The notes under the pieces: model-generated
The model's database searches: none
Seen by the model: the letters and a program-made list of their open reading frames with translations, nothing else
Told to the model about the DNA's origin: nothing
Shown here: piece by piece, positions 23,152 to 32,639 of the stretch
Numbering within the stretch: the stretch's first letter is position 1
Layout: every line of letters begins with the position of its first letter
From: Myxacorys chilensis ATA2-1-KO14
Lineage (GTDB): Bacteria; Cyanobacteriota; Cyanobacteriia; Leptolyngbyales; Leptolyngbyaceae
Direction: 5' to 3'
NCBI GenBank assembly: GCA_019359275.1
Contig: JAHHHP010000053.1
Location: 1 to 38,330, forward strand
Length of the DNA stretch: 38,330 nucleotides
Program-made: the position numbers and the translations under genes

Positions 23152-24150
23152 CTAACCTCTAGCTTCAGAACGTCCAATTACCATTTCGATCTGCTCCGCA
23201 ACCGTCTCCGGATACTCCACCATTGATAAATGACCACATTCCGGAATTTCAAACACGTTGGCTCCAGAGTCTCTAAAGAGGGGGTGAAAACTGGCCAAGT
23301 GACGAACATATTTGGGTTCCATCACCGAATCTTTAGATCCGGCAATGAAATAAACGGGCTGATGAAGCCGTGCCACAACTTGAGGCAACCGATGCACCTC
23401 ATACTCGGTCGTCGAGTCGAGCAAGGTTCCTAAAGCTGCCTCGCGATCGGCAGCGACAAAATCTACGAGACGCTGACGCGCCCACGACCTAGCGATCGTT
23501 CTACCCACACTTGCCCGTGTAAACAAAAGCTCTAAACAGGGAACTTGAGACAACCACCGAGGGCGCAATTTTACAATCTGCTGTCCTGCCGCTCGAAACC
23601 GCTCAAAGGATTCCTTCAAATAAATTCCGCCGCCCGAATTAAGGCAAATGACCCCTCGAACTTGCTCTGGTAGTTGATCGGCTGCCCACAACGCCACATA
23701 CCCCCCTAGAGAATGCCCAACCAGCCATGCCTGTGAAATATTTAGCTCTCGTAGCAAAATCTCTAAATCCTTTGCATACGATAGAAGACTGTATTGCGAC
23801 ATCAACGATCGAGTGGACTTTGCCATGCCAACCCGATTAGAGCTTTGCAACGCTAATCCTTCAGATCTTCGTACCGCTCGCGCTGTCGAAGATTCGATCG
23901 CTGTTGCGGCACCTTCTCGCTCTGTGGGGTGAGCCAGCGCCACTGGCGATCGGCAAGGTTGAGACTCACCAAAGCCCCGAAGATCGTAAGATAAGCACTG
24001 ATAATGAGGTGCTAGCCGCTCAATCAACGGCTGCCAGTAGTTGCGACTCAACAACCAACCGTGGACAAAAATCAGAACTTCTTTAGAGGGGGTGGGAGCC
24101 GTCTGCTCATAGACATGTGGAACTCCCAGAACAGTGATGGTAGGCATCAT
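23152..24150 (-). CDS. alpha/beta hydrolase with in-frame 53-residue insertion
   Basis: A 332-residue alpha/beta hydrolase. The oxyanion region is FVHGWLLSRNYW, the nucleophile elbow is GHSLGG with Ser147, the acid is in AGSKDSV, and the His is in CGHLSM. Between DLRGFGESQP and QYSLLSYAKDL, normally adjacent in this family, sits a stretch of about 53 residues (66-118, bases 23955-23797), rich in Ala, Glu, Ser and Arg and with low complexity. It looks like a repeat element inserted in frame. The core motifs are intact, so activity may survive. The promoter region is shared with the divergent DUF3611 gene. Confidence 0.88.
   Translation of the reverse strand: MMPTITVLGVPHVYEQTAPTPSKEVLIFVHGWLLSRNYWQPLIERLAPHYQCLSYDLRGFGESQPCRSPVALAHPTEREGAATAIESSTARAVRRSEGLALQSSNRVGMAKSTRSLMSQYSLLSYAKDLEILLRELNISQAWLVGHSLGGYVALWAADQLPEQVRGVICLNSGGGIYLKESFERFRAAGQQIVKLRPRWLSQVPCLELLFTRASVGRTIARSWARQRLVDFVAADREAALGTLLDSTTEYEVHRLPQVVARLHQPVYFIAGSKDSVMEPKYVRHLASFHPLFRDSGANVFEIPECGHLSMVEYPETVAEQIEMVIGRSEARG
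23797..23955 (-). repeat. in-frame repeat-like insert in the hydrolase gene
   Basis: The DNA that encodes residues 66-118 of the hydrolase contains GCCAG-CGCCA-CTGGC (hairpin) and is compositionally unlike the flanking coding sequence. It keeps the reading frame. It may be a dispersed palindromic repeat; no second copy is in this window. Confidence 0.4.
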
Positions 24151-24253
24151 TCCATCCTACCGTAAACTATTACATCAACTAATGTATGGCAGCATACTCT
24201 CCTGCCAGACTAGAACAAAAAAGGTCTCAATCATTCTCCGCGACAGAACCACC

Positions 24254-24814
24254 ATGACAAATCAAACTGATTCCACCATTACCATTCGAGAGATTGCCAG
24301 CGCTTTTCGTCTAACGGGCTGGATCAGCTTTTGGGTGCAGCTTGTGTTGACCGTTGTTTCTAGCGCAATTTTGGCGTTTGCTGCCGTTTCAACGCGCACC
24401 GGGGCAAACAACCCCAATACCGGCGTCGGGGTCGCTCTGACGCTTTGTAGCATTGCCGTTCTGGGATTTAACATGTTTTGGGCGCTCAGTCGCTACGTTG
24501 CTCTCGGACGGCGGTTAAAAGCACCCGCTGTAGCTCGTCCTAAAAAAGCAGAAGCCGTTCAAGCGCTGCGGACAGGATTGATTTCAAGTTTAGTCGGAAT
24601 TTTGCTGGCGCTGATCGGAGCAGAAGCGATCGTGGGTCTGCTCTTTGGCAAAGTGGTGAATCAAGGGTTTGCTGGGTTCGTCAATGTAGACCAGTCAAAA
24701 TTCATTCAGCCCATCGATATTTTAGTGGTGCAAGCTAGTATCAACGTCACTTTGGCTCAATTTATCGCGATCACAGCTTCGCTTTGGCTCCTCAATAAAA
24801 TGAGCCGCCAGTAA
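24254..24814 (+). CDS. DUF3611 family membrane protein (TIC21/PIC1-like)
   Basis: A 186-residue protein from ATG 24254. An earlier in-frame ATG at 24134 overlaps the divergent hydrolase, and MTNQTDSTITIREIASAF starts the conserved domain. Four membrane segments are visible: WISFWVQLVLTVVSSAILAFAA, VALTLCSIAVLGFNMFWAL, LISSLVGILLALIGAEAIVGLL and INVTLAQFIAITASLWLL. DUF3611 proteins are the cyanobacterial relatives of chloroplast TIC21/PIC1, proposed in iron transport or protein import. Presumably in the plasma or thylakoid membrane. Confidence 0.88.
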   Translation: MTNQTDSTITIREIASAFRLTGWISFWVQLVLTVVSSAILAFAAVSTRTGANNPNTGVGVALTLCSIAVLGFNMFWALSRYVALGRRLKAPAVARPKKAEAVQALRTGLISSLVGILLALIGAEAIVGLLFGKVVNQGFAGFVNVDQSKFIQPIDILVVQASINVTLAQFIAITASLWLLNKMSRQ

Positions 24815-24944
24815 ATTAAGTCATCAGTAAACTCGTTTTCACCCTTATACGTAAGTACCGTTAAATATTGCTATAGGAGTATCGTTGAAACAGTGTCAGA
24901 TGTATGATCTAACCCTCATTTAATGCTCAACTCCAAGCGAACCA

Positions 24945-25220
24945 TTATCGCTGATTTGCCGTCCACTCAAAAATTTGGTTGAGTTGCTCTAGAGACACAA
25001 ACCCATAGCGCCAAAGAATCATCGGCAACGGACCGCGATCTTGCTGAGAATAGCGCATTGCCATAGCGATCGACGAAGGTGAAATCGATAAGTCTTCGGC
25101 TAAAAACCGAATTAGTCTTTGCTGGGCAACATCGAGGTTGCTCATGAATTCTTTTAATTCATATTGCTCAACCGTTTCCGATGTAAGTACAGTGGGGTCA
25201 GAAATACCTTGAGTAGACAA
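24945..25220 (-). CDS. DUF2949 family small protein
   Basis: A 91-residue protein beginning with TTG at 25220, supported by AAGGA nine bases upstream; an ATG at residue 26 is the alternative. The conserved part, RLIRFLAEDLSISPSSIAMAMRYSQQDRGPLPMILWRYGFVSLEQLNQIFEW, is the cyanobacterial DUF2949 signature. Function unknown. Confidence 0.8.
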   Translation of the reverse strand: MSTQGISDPTVLTSETVEQYELKEFMSNLDVAQQRLIRFLAEDLSISPSSIAMAMRYSQQDRGPLPMILWRYGFVSLEQLNQIFEWTANQR

Positions 25221-25736
25221 TGGGGTAGGTCCTTAATGATTCCTGGAAATTTATGAAGTCAAATCGTATCACTAAAATCTAAAATCCGATATCAATCTAC
25301 TACTTAATAACTCAACTTTAGAAATAACTATCTAAATTTTTTGTTTAAACTAAAGTTGTAGATGTAGTTAACACTGCTTAATAAACCATATCTGACAAAA
25401 TGTTGGTTTTAACCTAAGTAAAGACGGCTCAATCACTCGCAATCACTTAAGAGTGCTGAAATCACCTTTGCTTTGGATTAAGTATTGATCAACTTAAGCA
25501 ATACCTGCTGACTTCATCTACTTAATCTTCTATTTTGTGGAAAAAAGCTTGTGCAACTAGGGGTTACACCTCGATTTAACAGAATGTAGGTCCTAGTGCA
25601 AGCGTAGAGCAGTTCATTATCGAATAGACTGCTTACAGTTTCTACGGGCTATATTAATTCGTGAAACTTCACTGATTTGTGAAATTTCCGTCCTGTGCCT
25701 TTTACCAGGTCGCCCATCGTAGTTTAGATAGCTGTT
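25221..25736. other. AT-rich divergent intergenic region
   Basis: About 515 bases between divergent genes, presumably with both promoters. CTTAA-type motifs recur (about 25445, 25478, 25492 and 25521). No ORF, tRNA or terminator is seen. Confidence 0.45.
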
Positions 25737-27446
25737 ATGCATGATCGTCCACGTTCTACTCCTCGACTCCAACGGTGGCGGTTAGCCCTTGGTGCAACTT
25801 TGATACAAATGCGACTTCAGCAAGCAGCGCTGATGATTGCCGGAAGTCTCGTTTCTATTGTTGCAGTCAACCTCCCTGCTAAAGGGGCAGAAAGGCTGTA
25901 CCTATCCTATGGGGTGCTGGAGCGATCGGTTTCCGTAGCTGCACTCGAAGACTACGCCCAGAGTGGCAAACTTGACCAAGATCTCTACGTGTATTCACAG
26001 TATGCTACTGCTGAACAACTCGCTACCTTGCGGAGAGCGCTCACAACTCGCGCCTCGCTGTCTCCGGTGGCGGTGTCTCAGTTTCTCTACACGTCTCAAG
26101 GAGAAATCTTGCTGCGGCGACTCGGGCAAGTGATTCAGCCGGAGTCACGCGACACAGGATTTTATGCAATTCGGGCGGCACTGATTTTAGCCTCTGCCGA
26201 TTCGGAAGGAATTACCCCGCTCAATGTGTTTCGGAGATTTCCCACGCGGGGCATTCGGATTGATTTGCAGAAGACGCTGCAAATCGCCAATGAGTTAGGC
26301 AATCTGATTAATCGAACCAATGCAGCAACAAGCGCGATCGCAGAGCTTGCCGCTCAAAATTCAGCACCTCCTATTGCAGACCCAGTAGATTTGGGAGCAC
26401 GCGGGGCATTTGGTGTGCAGAAAGAAACGTTGCGCTTGGTGGATCGTAGCCGGAACATTGTGTCTGCGTTGGGGGGCAATCGCGTCATTCCAGTTGATGT
26501 TTATTTTCCTCAAGCTCGGCGTCAAGCGCTGCCGAACGCGGCGATTCCGCTGGTTGTGATTTCTCATGGGCTAGGCAGCGATCGCATGACGTTCCAGTAT
26601 TTAGGAGAACATCTGGCGTCGCATGGATTTGCGGTGGCGGTGCCTGAGCATCCGGGCAGCAATGCTGAACAGCTTCAAGCATTGGTTGCGGGAACGGCGA
26701 GTGAGGTGTCGAGTCCGAGAGAGTTTGTCGATCGTCCGTTAGATATCAAGTTTTTACTCGATGAACTGACTCGACGATCTCAGGTTGACCCGCGTTATGG
26801 TCAGCTTAACCTTCAGGAAGTCGGCGTCTTGGGACAGTCTTTTGGTGGCTATACAGTGTTTGCGTTGGGGGGTGCGCCGCTTAATTTCACCCAACTTCGA
26901 CAAGACTGCACTCCTACCGCGCTCGATAATACGTTAAACATCTCGTTTCTGTTGCAGTGCCGTGCGGCAGACTTGCCCAGAGAAGACTATATTCTGAGCG
27001 ATCCACGAGTGAAGGCGGTGTTTGCGATCAATCCGATCGATAGCGGTGTGTTTGGAGAAGCAGGACTGAGCCAAATTAAAGTACCAACTTTTATTGTGGC
27101 GGGCAATGCGGATACGATCGCGCCAGCGCTGCCAGAACAAATTCAGCCGTTCACGTGGCTGCAAACGCCGAATCGCTATTTTGCCTTGATCAATCAAGGG
27201 ACTCACTTTTCGGCGTTGGGGGATTCTAAGAATGACGCGATTCCGGTTCCGCCTGCGGTGATTGGTCCGTCGCCAGAGCTTGCACGTCGCTATGTGAGGG
27301 CGTTGAGTTTGGCGTTTTTCTCAACTTACATTGCGAATCAGCCAGACTATCGTGCTTATTTGTCGTCTAGTTATGCGAATTTTCTGTCACAAGAGCCGTT
27401 GCGGTTGAACTTGGTGCAGACGTTGCAGGCGAAACAGGTGCAGTGA
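25737..27446 (+). CDS. DUF1400 alpha/beta hydrolase, exported
   Basis: A 569-residue protein. After an N-terminal hydrophobic segment (QQAALMIAGSLVSIVAV, likely cleaved near AKGA), residues about 52-175 form the cyanobacterial DUF1400 domain (LYLSYGVLERSVSVAALEDYA; SQFLYTSQGEILLRRLG). The rest is an alpha/beta hydrolase: oxyanion ISHGLGSD, nucleophile GQSFGGYT, acid region IVAGNADTIAP and His in NQGTHFS. It resembles platelet-activating-factor acetylhydrolase-like lipases of cyanobacteria. Likely periplasmic lipase or esterase; substrate unknown. The start could also be the ATG at residue 25. Confidence 0.88.
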   Translation: MHDRPRSTPRLQRWRLALGATLIQMRLQQAALMIAGSLVSIVAVNLPAKGAERLYLSYGVLERSVSVAALEDYAQSGKLDQDLYVYSQYATAEQLATLRRALTTRASLSPVAVSQFLYTSQGEILLRRLGQVIQPESRDTGFYAIRAALILASADSEGITPLNVFRRFPTRGIRIDLQKTLQIANELGNLINRTNAATSAIAELAAQNSAPPIADPVDLGARGAFGVQKETLRLVDRSRNIVSALGGNRVIPVDVYFPQARRQALPNAAIPLVVISHGLGSDRMTFQYLGEHLASHGFAVAVPEHPGSNAEQLQALVAGTASEVSSPREFVDRPLDIKFLLDELTRRSQVDPRYGQLNLQEVGVLGQSFGGYTVFALGGAPLNFTQLRQDCTPTALDNTLNISFLLQCRAADLPREDYILSDPRVKAVFAINPIDSGVFGEAGLSQIKVPTFIVAGNADTIAPALPEQIQPFTWLQTPNRYFALINQGTHFSALGDSKNDAIPVPPAVIGPSPELARRYVRALSLAFFSTYIANQPDYRAYLSSSYANFLSQEPLRLNLVQTLQAKQVQ

Positions 27447-27655
27447 GAAATGAAGGATGAGTTGGTGTAGGGCTTTAGCCGACTGAGATTCCTTCATGAG
27501 ATTTCTTTAGGCTTTCTGCGTTGAGTCGGGCGTTTGAATGCTGACTTCTTCAGGGCGATCGTTTCTGCTTGATTGCTGTTATTGCCCTATTACGTCAGCA
27601 CTAAGGCAGGGGCTAAGAGTTCAGTTCCTCCCTCAATGTTGGGCAAAATGTAGCC

Positions 27656-28246
27656 TTATTCATCGCTTGCCAACTCTTGCTCGTCAAAACTGACGCCTTC
27701 ATACAAATCGCCAAACCCAATCTCAAGCTCAACCGTCCCCAACCGCACCACAGAATTCTCGCTCTCGTAGTCCGTCAGCAGCCATCCCTGCTCAGTCTTC
27801 CTATACTGCATCACCCGCGATCGCGTCTGATCGATCAACAAATACTCTTGCATCTCTGGAATCGAGCGGTAATACGCAAACTTATCTCCCTGATCATAGT
27901 TCTGCGTAGACTTCGACAACACTTCCGCGATCAACATCGGATTGGTCACCGTTGTTGTGCCCTTGTCCGTATAGACTGGTTCACCCCGAATCACCATCAC
28001 ATCGGGATAGGTGTACTGTCGATGCTTAGGAATCCACAGCCGCACATCGCCTATGTACACCTTGTAGGGTTGCCGCTTCAGTTGAAACTTCAAATAGGCG
28101 TAGAGGTTTCCAGCAATCTCGTTGTGGTTTGTAGTTCCTCCCGTCATTGCAATGATTTCTCCATCCCGGTACTCATTTTTGTACTCCGCTTTTTCTTCCA
28201 GTTCGAGATACTCTTCTGGCGTGAAGGTGCGTGTCTGTAGTTGCAT
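27656..28246 (-). CDS. Uma2 family putative restriction endonuclease
   Basis: A 196-residue Uma2 (DUF820) protein, a PD-(D/E)xK-fold family with many copies in cyanobacteria. The core has YPDVMVI, PMLIAEVLSKSTQNYDQGDKFAYYRSIPEMQEYLLIDQ and the N-terminal FTPEEYLELEEKAEYKNEYRDGEII. ATG at 28246 is preceded by AGGAG. The family's role is unknown; related proteins occur as single genes and may act on DNA. Confidence 0.93.
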   Translation of the reverse strand: MQLQTRTFTPEEYLELEEKAEYKNEYRDGEIIAMTGGTTNHNEIAGNLYAYLKFQLKRQPYKVYIGDVRLWIPKHRQYTYPDVMVIRGEPVYTDKGTTTVTNPMLIAEVLSKSTQNYDQGDKFAYYRSIPEMQEYLLIDQTRSRVMQYRKTEQGWLLTDYESENSVVRLGTVELEIGFGDLYEGVSFDEQELASDE

Positions 28247-28338
28247 CGGTTTCTCCTAACAGGTTGGGCAAGTGGAAAGCAACTTGGGTCAATTGTACTG
28301 GTTTTAGAATCCTATAGATGTTTGATGCGGTTCCTAGC

Positions 28339-28368
28339 GAAGGTGCGATTAGCGCAAAGCGCACCTTC
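28339..28368. repeat. palindromic repeat in the Uma2-truB gap
   Basis: GAAGGTGCG (28339-28347) pairs perfectly with CGCACCTTC (28360-28368). The 334-base gap 28247-28580 otherwise holds only AT-rich sequence and the truB promoter. It may be a dispersed cyanobacterial palindromic repeat. Confidence 0.4.
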
Positions 28369-28580
28369 AAAGAAATTGGCTCTGCCAAGCTCCAAAGGAT
28401 CGCGCCCCGCTAACCAATTGAGACTGCGATCGCTGAGGTTTTTCCCAAAACATAGAGCAACTCCAAAATGTACCTCAATTATAGAATTGCTCAGATTTCA
28501 CATCATTCTGGGCTGTTGAGTACAACATCTAAGCAAGCCAAACTAAGATAAGAAACTGCACTCAAACGATCGAGTTACTT

Positions 28581-29456
28581 GTGAACGGTTTCCTCAATCT
28601 CAACAAGCCCTCTGGCTTTACCTCACACGACTGCGTTGCAAAAGCTCGCAAGTTGCTCAAGCTCAAACGTATCGGACATGCCGGAACGCTTGACCCCGCC
28701 GCAATCGGTGTGCTGCCAATCGCGATCGGGCGGGCGACCCGACTACTGCAATATCTCCGTAGTGACAAAACGTACCAAGCCACCATTCGATTTGGCGTGA
28801 CCACCGCAACGGATGATTTAGAAGGCGAAACGCTAACGAGCCAAGCCGTTCCCCAATTGACGTTAGAAGCAATCAGAGAAAAGTTACCGCTTTTTTTAGG
28901 CAACATCCAGCAGATACCGCCAAATTACAGCGCCATTCAAGTTGAAGGAAAACGGCTGTATGACTTGGCGCGATCGGGAGAATTGATCGATGTACCTGCC
29001 CGATCGGTAGACGTTTACACGCTTGATATTTTGGATTGGAGAGCGGGAGACTTTCCCGAACTAGAGCTGGCGATCGCGTGCGGTTCAGGCACTTATATTC
29101 GTGCGATCGCTAGAGATTTAGGCGCAGTGCTAAACACTGGAGCAACGCTCGCAAAACTCATCCGAACTGAGAGCAGTGGCTTTACGCTGACCGACAGTTT
29201 GACCTTTGAGGAACTCGCTCAGCAAGTAGAAGCCGGAACCTTCACACTCGTTTCACCCGATCACGCATTGTCTCATTTATCTAAAATTCAACTGCCTGAG
29301 GACTTAGCGCGGCGTTGGTGTCAAGGGCAAAAGATTGCTTCAGACCAGTCCGAAGATCAACTCATGCGCGTGTGGGACGAGCGCGATCGCTTTTTGGGCG
29401 TCACCCGTTCTGTAGAAGGTGTTCTTGTGCCTCAAATGGTGTTTGAACCCGTGTGA
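28581..29456 (+). CDS. truB: tRNA pseudouridine-55 synthase TruB
   Basis: A 291-residue enzyme that makes pseudouridine at U55 in the T loop of tRNAs. It starts with GTG and has the family's GFLNLNKPSGFTSHDCV start, catalytic Asp38 in HAGTLDPAAIGVLP, RYKTYQA-like strand (SDKTYQATIRFG) and RLYDLAR. Its last 25 bases overlap the convergent hydrolase gene. Single gene, with no visible ribosome site. Confidence 0.96.
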   Translation: MNGFLNLNKPSGFTSHDCVAKARKLLKLKRIGHAGTLDPAAIGVLPIAIGRATRLLQYLRSDKTYQATIRFGVTTATDDLEGETLTSQAVPQLTLEAIREKLPLFLGNIQQIPPNYSAIQVEGKRLYDLARSGELIDVPARSVDVYTLDILDWRAGDFPELELAIACGSGTYIRAIARDLGAVLNTGATLAKLIRTESSGFTLTDSLTFEELAQQVEAGTFTLVSPDHALSHLSKIQLPEDLARRWCQGQKIASDQSEDQLMRVWDERDRFLGVTRSVEGVLVPQMVFEPV

Positions 29457-30346
29457 GCTTTCTCTAAAATCCAATCTCGCAGAATCGGGTTGACGATTTC
29501 TGGCGCTTCATCTTGTGGGCAGTGCCCCACCCCGTCGAGCGGAATAAACGTTTCGACTCGCGGATAATCACCAAACGCCCTCCCAAGTGTGATCGGTTCC
29601 CACGGATCTGCTTCGCCCCACAGCACGATCGCCGGGCACGACAACTCTGGCAACAGATCTTCGGGCAACGGGCCTTGAGAATAATTTGTAAACGCAATAA
29701 AGACTCCCATCGCGCCCTCATCCTTGGCGGCTCCCAACAGCAGATCGACTAATTCGTCTGTCACCGCGTCCGATCGGCCATACGCCTTCAGCAACACCTT
29801 CCGAACCGTCTTAGGTGTGGCAAGCTGCTTAAAAAACAATTGACCAAACCATTTCTTCTTCAGCACTTTCTGCAAAATTGGCGCACCGACGCGCTTAAAC
29901 CACGGCTGCGTCGCTTGATGCCGTTCATGCAGCAACCGCAGCGAACATCCCACCAAGGCAACGCCGCGCACCCAGTTAGGAGCATCAACCGCCGCTTGCA
30001 TGATCGCGATCGAGCCAATCGAATTGCCCACCAAGAAAGCAGGCTCACCAATCACCTCTCGGCAAAAATCTGCAAGCTGCGCTCCCCACGTCTCAAAGGT
30101 GTACTCCATCTGCTCGTCAGGAATCGGTTTAGACGATTTGCCAAACCCGATTAAGTCGATCGCATAGACGCGACAGTTTTTTGCAAGTTCAGGCAAGTTT
30201 TTGCGCCAGTGATAAAACGATGCTCCAAACCCATGCACTAGCACAACCGCAGGACCTTCTGTTCCCTCAGCTTGATAGGCAACTTGAAAGCCTTTCCACA
30301 TCCAAGTGCTGTAATCAGACCGAACCGAAATTGAAGTGGTGAGCAT
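29432..30346 (-). CDS. alpha/beta fold hydrolase
   Basis: A 304-residue hydrolase: oxyanion LVHGFGASFYHW, nucleophile elbow GNSIGS (Ser), acid in LWGEADPWEP and His in GVGHCPQ. The GNSIGS elbow and length fit the haloalkane-dehalogenase-like/pheophytinase-like branch found in all cyanobacteria and plastids. Cytosolic. Its end overlaps truB by 25 bases in opposite orientation. Substrate unknown. Confidence 0.9.
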   Translation of the reverse strand: MLTTSISVRSDYSTWMWKGFQVAYQAEGTEGPAVVLVHGFGASFYHWRKNLPELAKNCRVYAIDLIGFGKSSKPIPDEQMEYTFETWGAQLADFCREVIGEPAFLVGNSIGSIAIMQAAVDAPNWVRGVALVGCSLRLLHERHQATQPWFKRVGAPILQKVLKKKWFGQLFFKQLATPKTVRKVLLKAYGRSDAVTDELVDLLLGAAKDEGAMGVFIAFTNYSQGPLPEDLLPELSCPAIVLWGEADPWEPITLGRAFGDYPRVETFIPLDGVGHCPQDEAPEIVNPILRDWILEKAHTGSNTI

Positions 30347-30523
30347 AAATCTTGAGAGCGTTTGGGTAAGAATCCCCTGTTAGCGCCAGGGCGAATAGTG
30401 GAATTCTATTGAAATATGAACTTTCATAAATCTAGCATTCGGGATACGGTTCTTCGCTTGTCGCTCTAATCCATTAGGCGACCCCCTTCTTGTCCAGTTC
30501 CTACGCTAATCCTTCATACAAAA

Positions 30524-31075
30524 ATGATAGAAACCCTTGGTACTTCGATTGGTAGCTATGCCCCAGATTTCGAGCTCCCCGGCACAGACGGCTCAGTGCA
30601 TCACCTCGCTCACTATTTGAAAAATCAGCGCGCGATCGCAGTGGTATTCATCTGCAATGGGTGTCCTTACGTCAATCTGTACCTCGATCGTCTCAAACAA
30701 CTCCAAGCCGAGTTTCGCGATCAAGGCTTTCTGATGATTGGCTTAAACCCCAACGATGAGCAGCAGTTTCCTCAAGATCGCTTCGAGCAGATGAAACCGT
30801 TTGCGGCTAAAAATCAGCTCAATTTTCTGTATTTGCGCGATGTGACTCAAGACGTGGCTCAGACGTTTGGTGTAGCCAAGACACCCCACGCATTTCTGAT
30901 CGATCAAGCTGGGGTGCTACGCTATCGCGGTGCGATCGATGACAACGCCGAAAATCCGAAAGCGGTCAAACGTCAGTATTTAAGAGATGCGATCGCGCAG
31001 GTTCTCAAGGGTCAATCTCCGTCGCCTGCCTCGACCGAACCGATTGGCGGCTCGGTCAAATGGCGTGCATCTTAG
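30524..31075 (+). CDS. thioredoxin-like redoxin (AhpC/TSA fold)
   Basis: A 183-residue thioredoxin-fold protein with redox pair C44-N-G-C47 in VFICNGCPYV, the YAPDFELPGTDG start, cis-Pro in KTPHAFLID, and a helical C-terminus. Family members of this size are cytosolic thiol-disulfide reductases or peroxiredoxin-like proteins. The stop TAG (31073-31075) overlaps the stop of the convergent transporter gene. Confidence 0.92.
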   Translation: MIETLGTSIGSYAPDFELPGTDGSVHHLAHYLKNQRAIAVVFICNGCPYVNLYLDRLKQLQAEFRDQGFLMIGLNPNDEQQFPQDRFEQMKPFAAKNQLNFLYLRDVTQDVAQTFGVAKTPHAFLIDQAGVLRYRGAIDDNAENPKAVKRQYLRDAIAQVLKGQSPSPASTEPIGGSVKWRAS

Positions 31076-32565
31076 CGGGCAGCGTCAGGCTTCGCGGGCG
31101 AAGCCTTTACCTTCGGTGCAGGAGTGGCGGCTTTTGGTGATGGTTTTAGCTTGGGTGCAGGCGAAGCGAGTGAGGTCGGAGCAGCAGGACTTGCCGTGAC
31201 TTGCGGGTTTGGCTTCGTGCCTAAAATGCTAGCCGCACCCGTATCGTACACTCCTGCAACACAAGCAATCATCAGCGTCGCCAGCGTGCCAACGAACAAC
31301 GCTTTCCAGCCCAAATCAGAAATATCTTTGCGCCGCGAGGGAATCAGCGCGATCGTACCACCAACAAAAATTCCGACGGAGGCGAGGTGAGCAAAGCCCG
31401 ACAGCGCATAGCTGACGATCAGAACGGCGCGATCGCTAAGCGGATTGTCAGGGCGAGCAGCAGCTAGACCTAACGCCTGATACGACGGAATGGCGGTTTC
31501 AAACAAGCGGCGTCCGATCAGCACCGACGATTCCCAAAGCTCACTCCACTCCAGAGAAACGCCTGTCAAGACAGTAAACGGCAGAAATAACGCGCCTTCG
31601 ATATTAGCAAGCGTCACCACTTTGAAGAAGTCACCCACCGCGCCCGGAATTCCGGCGAGACCTGCAAAGATTTGATTGATTAACGAAACGAGTCCCAGGA
31701 TGAGGATCAAGACTGCCGCGATCGCGACTGCCATTTTGACGCCATCCAATGCACCGACGATCGCCGCATCAAGGGAATTCATCCGCTCGATCGGTTCTCC
31801 TCCAACCGTTTCTTGCACGCGCTCCGTCTTTTCTTCCTGAGGAACACCGCCCATCGTGAGGGGAATCTCGGTTTCTGGAACCAAAATTTTAGACAGGACA
31901 AAACAGGCCGGAATCGCAATAATCGACGCCGATACTAGATGTCCCAGAATGTTTGGAAAGACGGGACGCAGAAAGCTGACATAGATTGCCAATGTGGAAG
32001 AAGCCGCCGTTCCAAAGCAGCAGGACAGAATCGCGCAAAGTTCGCTGCGAGTCATCTTCGCGAGGTAAGGCTTAACGACGATCGCGGCTTCGATACCCAC
32101 AAAAATATTTGCCGCGCCGCTGAGCGCTTCTGCTCCACTCAGCCGCATCGTTTGATAGAACGCTTTTGCAAATACGCCCGTAATCGCTTGAATGACGCCC
32201 AAGTTTTGCAGCAGTGCCATCAGTCCTGAAAAGAAGATGACCGTCGGCAGCGCTCGGAACGCAAAGATGTAGCCTAAATTGATGTCCGCAGGTTTTGTCG
32301 GAAGCGGCACTAAATTTTTGCCAAACACGAAACTCGCACCCGTATCTGCCGCCAAAAACACGCCGTCTAACAAACTACTAAAAACTTGAAGCGCCCACTG
32401 CGTTACGGGAAACCAAAACACAAGCGCTCCCAGCACAAGTTGAAGCAGAATGCCCATGAGCACAACGCGCCACGGGAAGAATTTCAGACGGCGGTTTTCT
32501 GAGAAGAGCCACGCGATCGCGCAAAGCCCAAATATGCCAAGCAGCGAAATGAGATTGAGGATCAT
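31072..32565 (-). CDS. CNT-family nucleoside transporter with Pro/Ala/Lys-rich tail
   Basis: A 497-residue membrane protein. LPTVIFFSGLMALLQNLGVI, SGAEALSGAANIFVGIEAAIVVKPY and GFAHLASVGIFVGGTIALIPSRRKDI are signatures of concentrative nucleoside transporters (NupC type), which import nucleosides with Na+ or H+. The normal family ends near residue 440; here about 50 further residues form a low-complexity tail of Pro, Ala, Lys and Ser. The tail has no predicted membrane segment. The gene converges with the redoxin gene and overlaps it by four bases. Confidence 0.92.
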   Translation of the reverse strand: MILNLISLLGIFGLCAIAWLFSENRRLKFFPWRVVLMGILLQLVLGALVFWFPVTQWALQVFSSLLDGVFLAADTGASFVFGKNLVPLPTKPADINLGYIFAFRALPTVIFFSGLMALLQNLGVIQAITGVFAKAFYQTMRLSGAEALSGAANIFVGIEAAIVVKPYLAKMTRSELCAILSCCFGTAASSTLAIYVSFLRPVFPNILGHLVSASIIAIPACFVLSKILVPETEIPLTMGGVPQEEKTERVQETVGGEPIERMNSLDAAIVGALDGVKMAVAIAAVLILILGLVSLINQIFAGLAGIPGAVGDFFKVVTLANIEGALFLPFTVLTGVSLEWSELWESSVLIGRRLFETAIPSYQALGLAAARPDNPLSDRAVLIVSYALSGFAHLASVGIFVGGTIALIPSRRKDISDLGWKALFVGTLATLMIACVAGVYDTGAASILGTKPNPQVTASPAAPTSLASPAPKLKPSPKAATPAPKVKASPAKPDAAR

Positions 32566-32586
32566 AAGGGCAGTAGAAGCGGGGTA

Positions 32587-32624
32587 GGTATCGTCATTGA
32601 CAATCTGTTCATACAGACGATACC
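32587..32624. promoter_or_regulatory. 9-bp hairpin in the leader of the nucleoside transporter
   Basis: GGTATCGTC (32587-32595) and GACGATACC (32616-32624) are perfect inverted repeats, with the near arm 21 bases upstream of the transporter ATG. It could be an operator or an RNA stem that affects translation. No known riboswitch class recognised. Confidence 0.4.
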
Positions 32625-32639
32625 CAAAAAATCTCTAGT

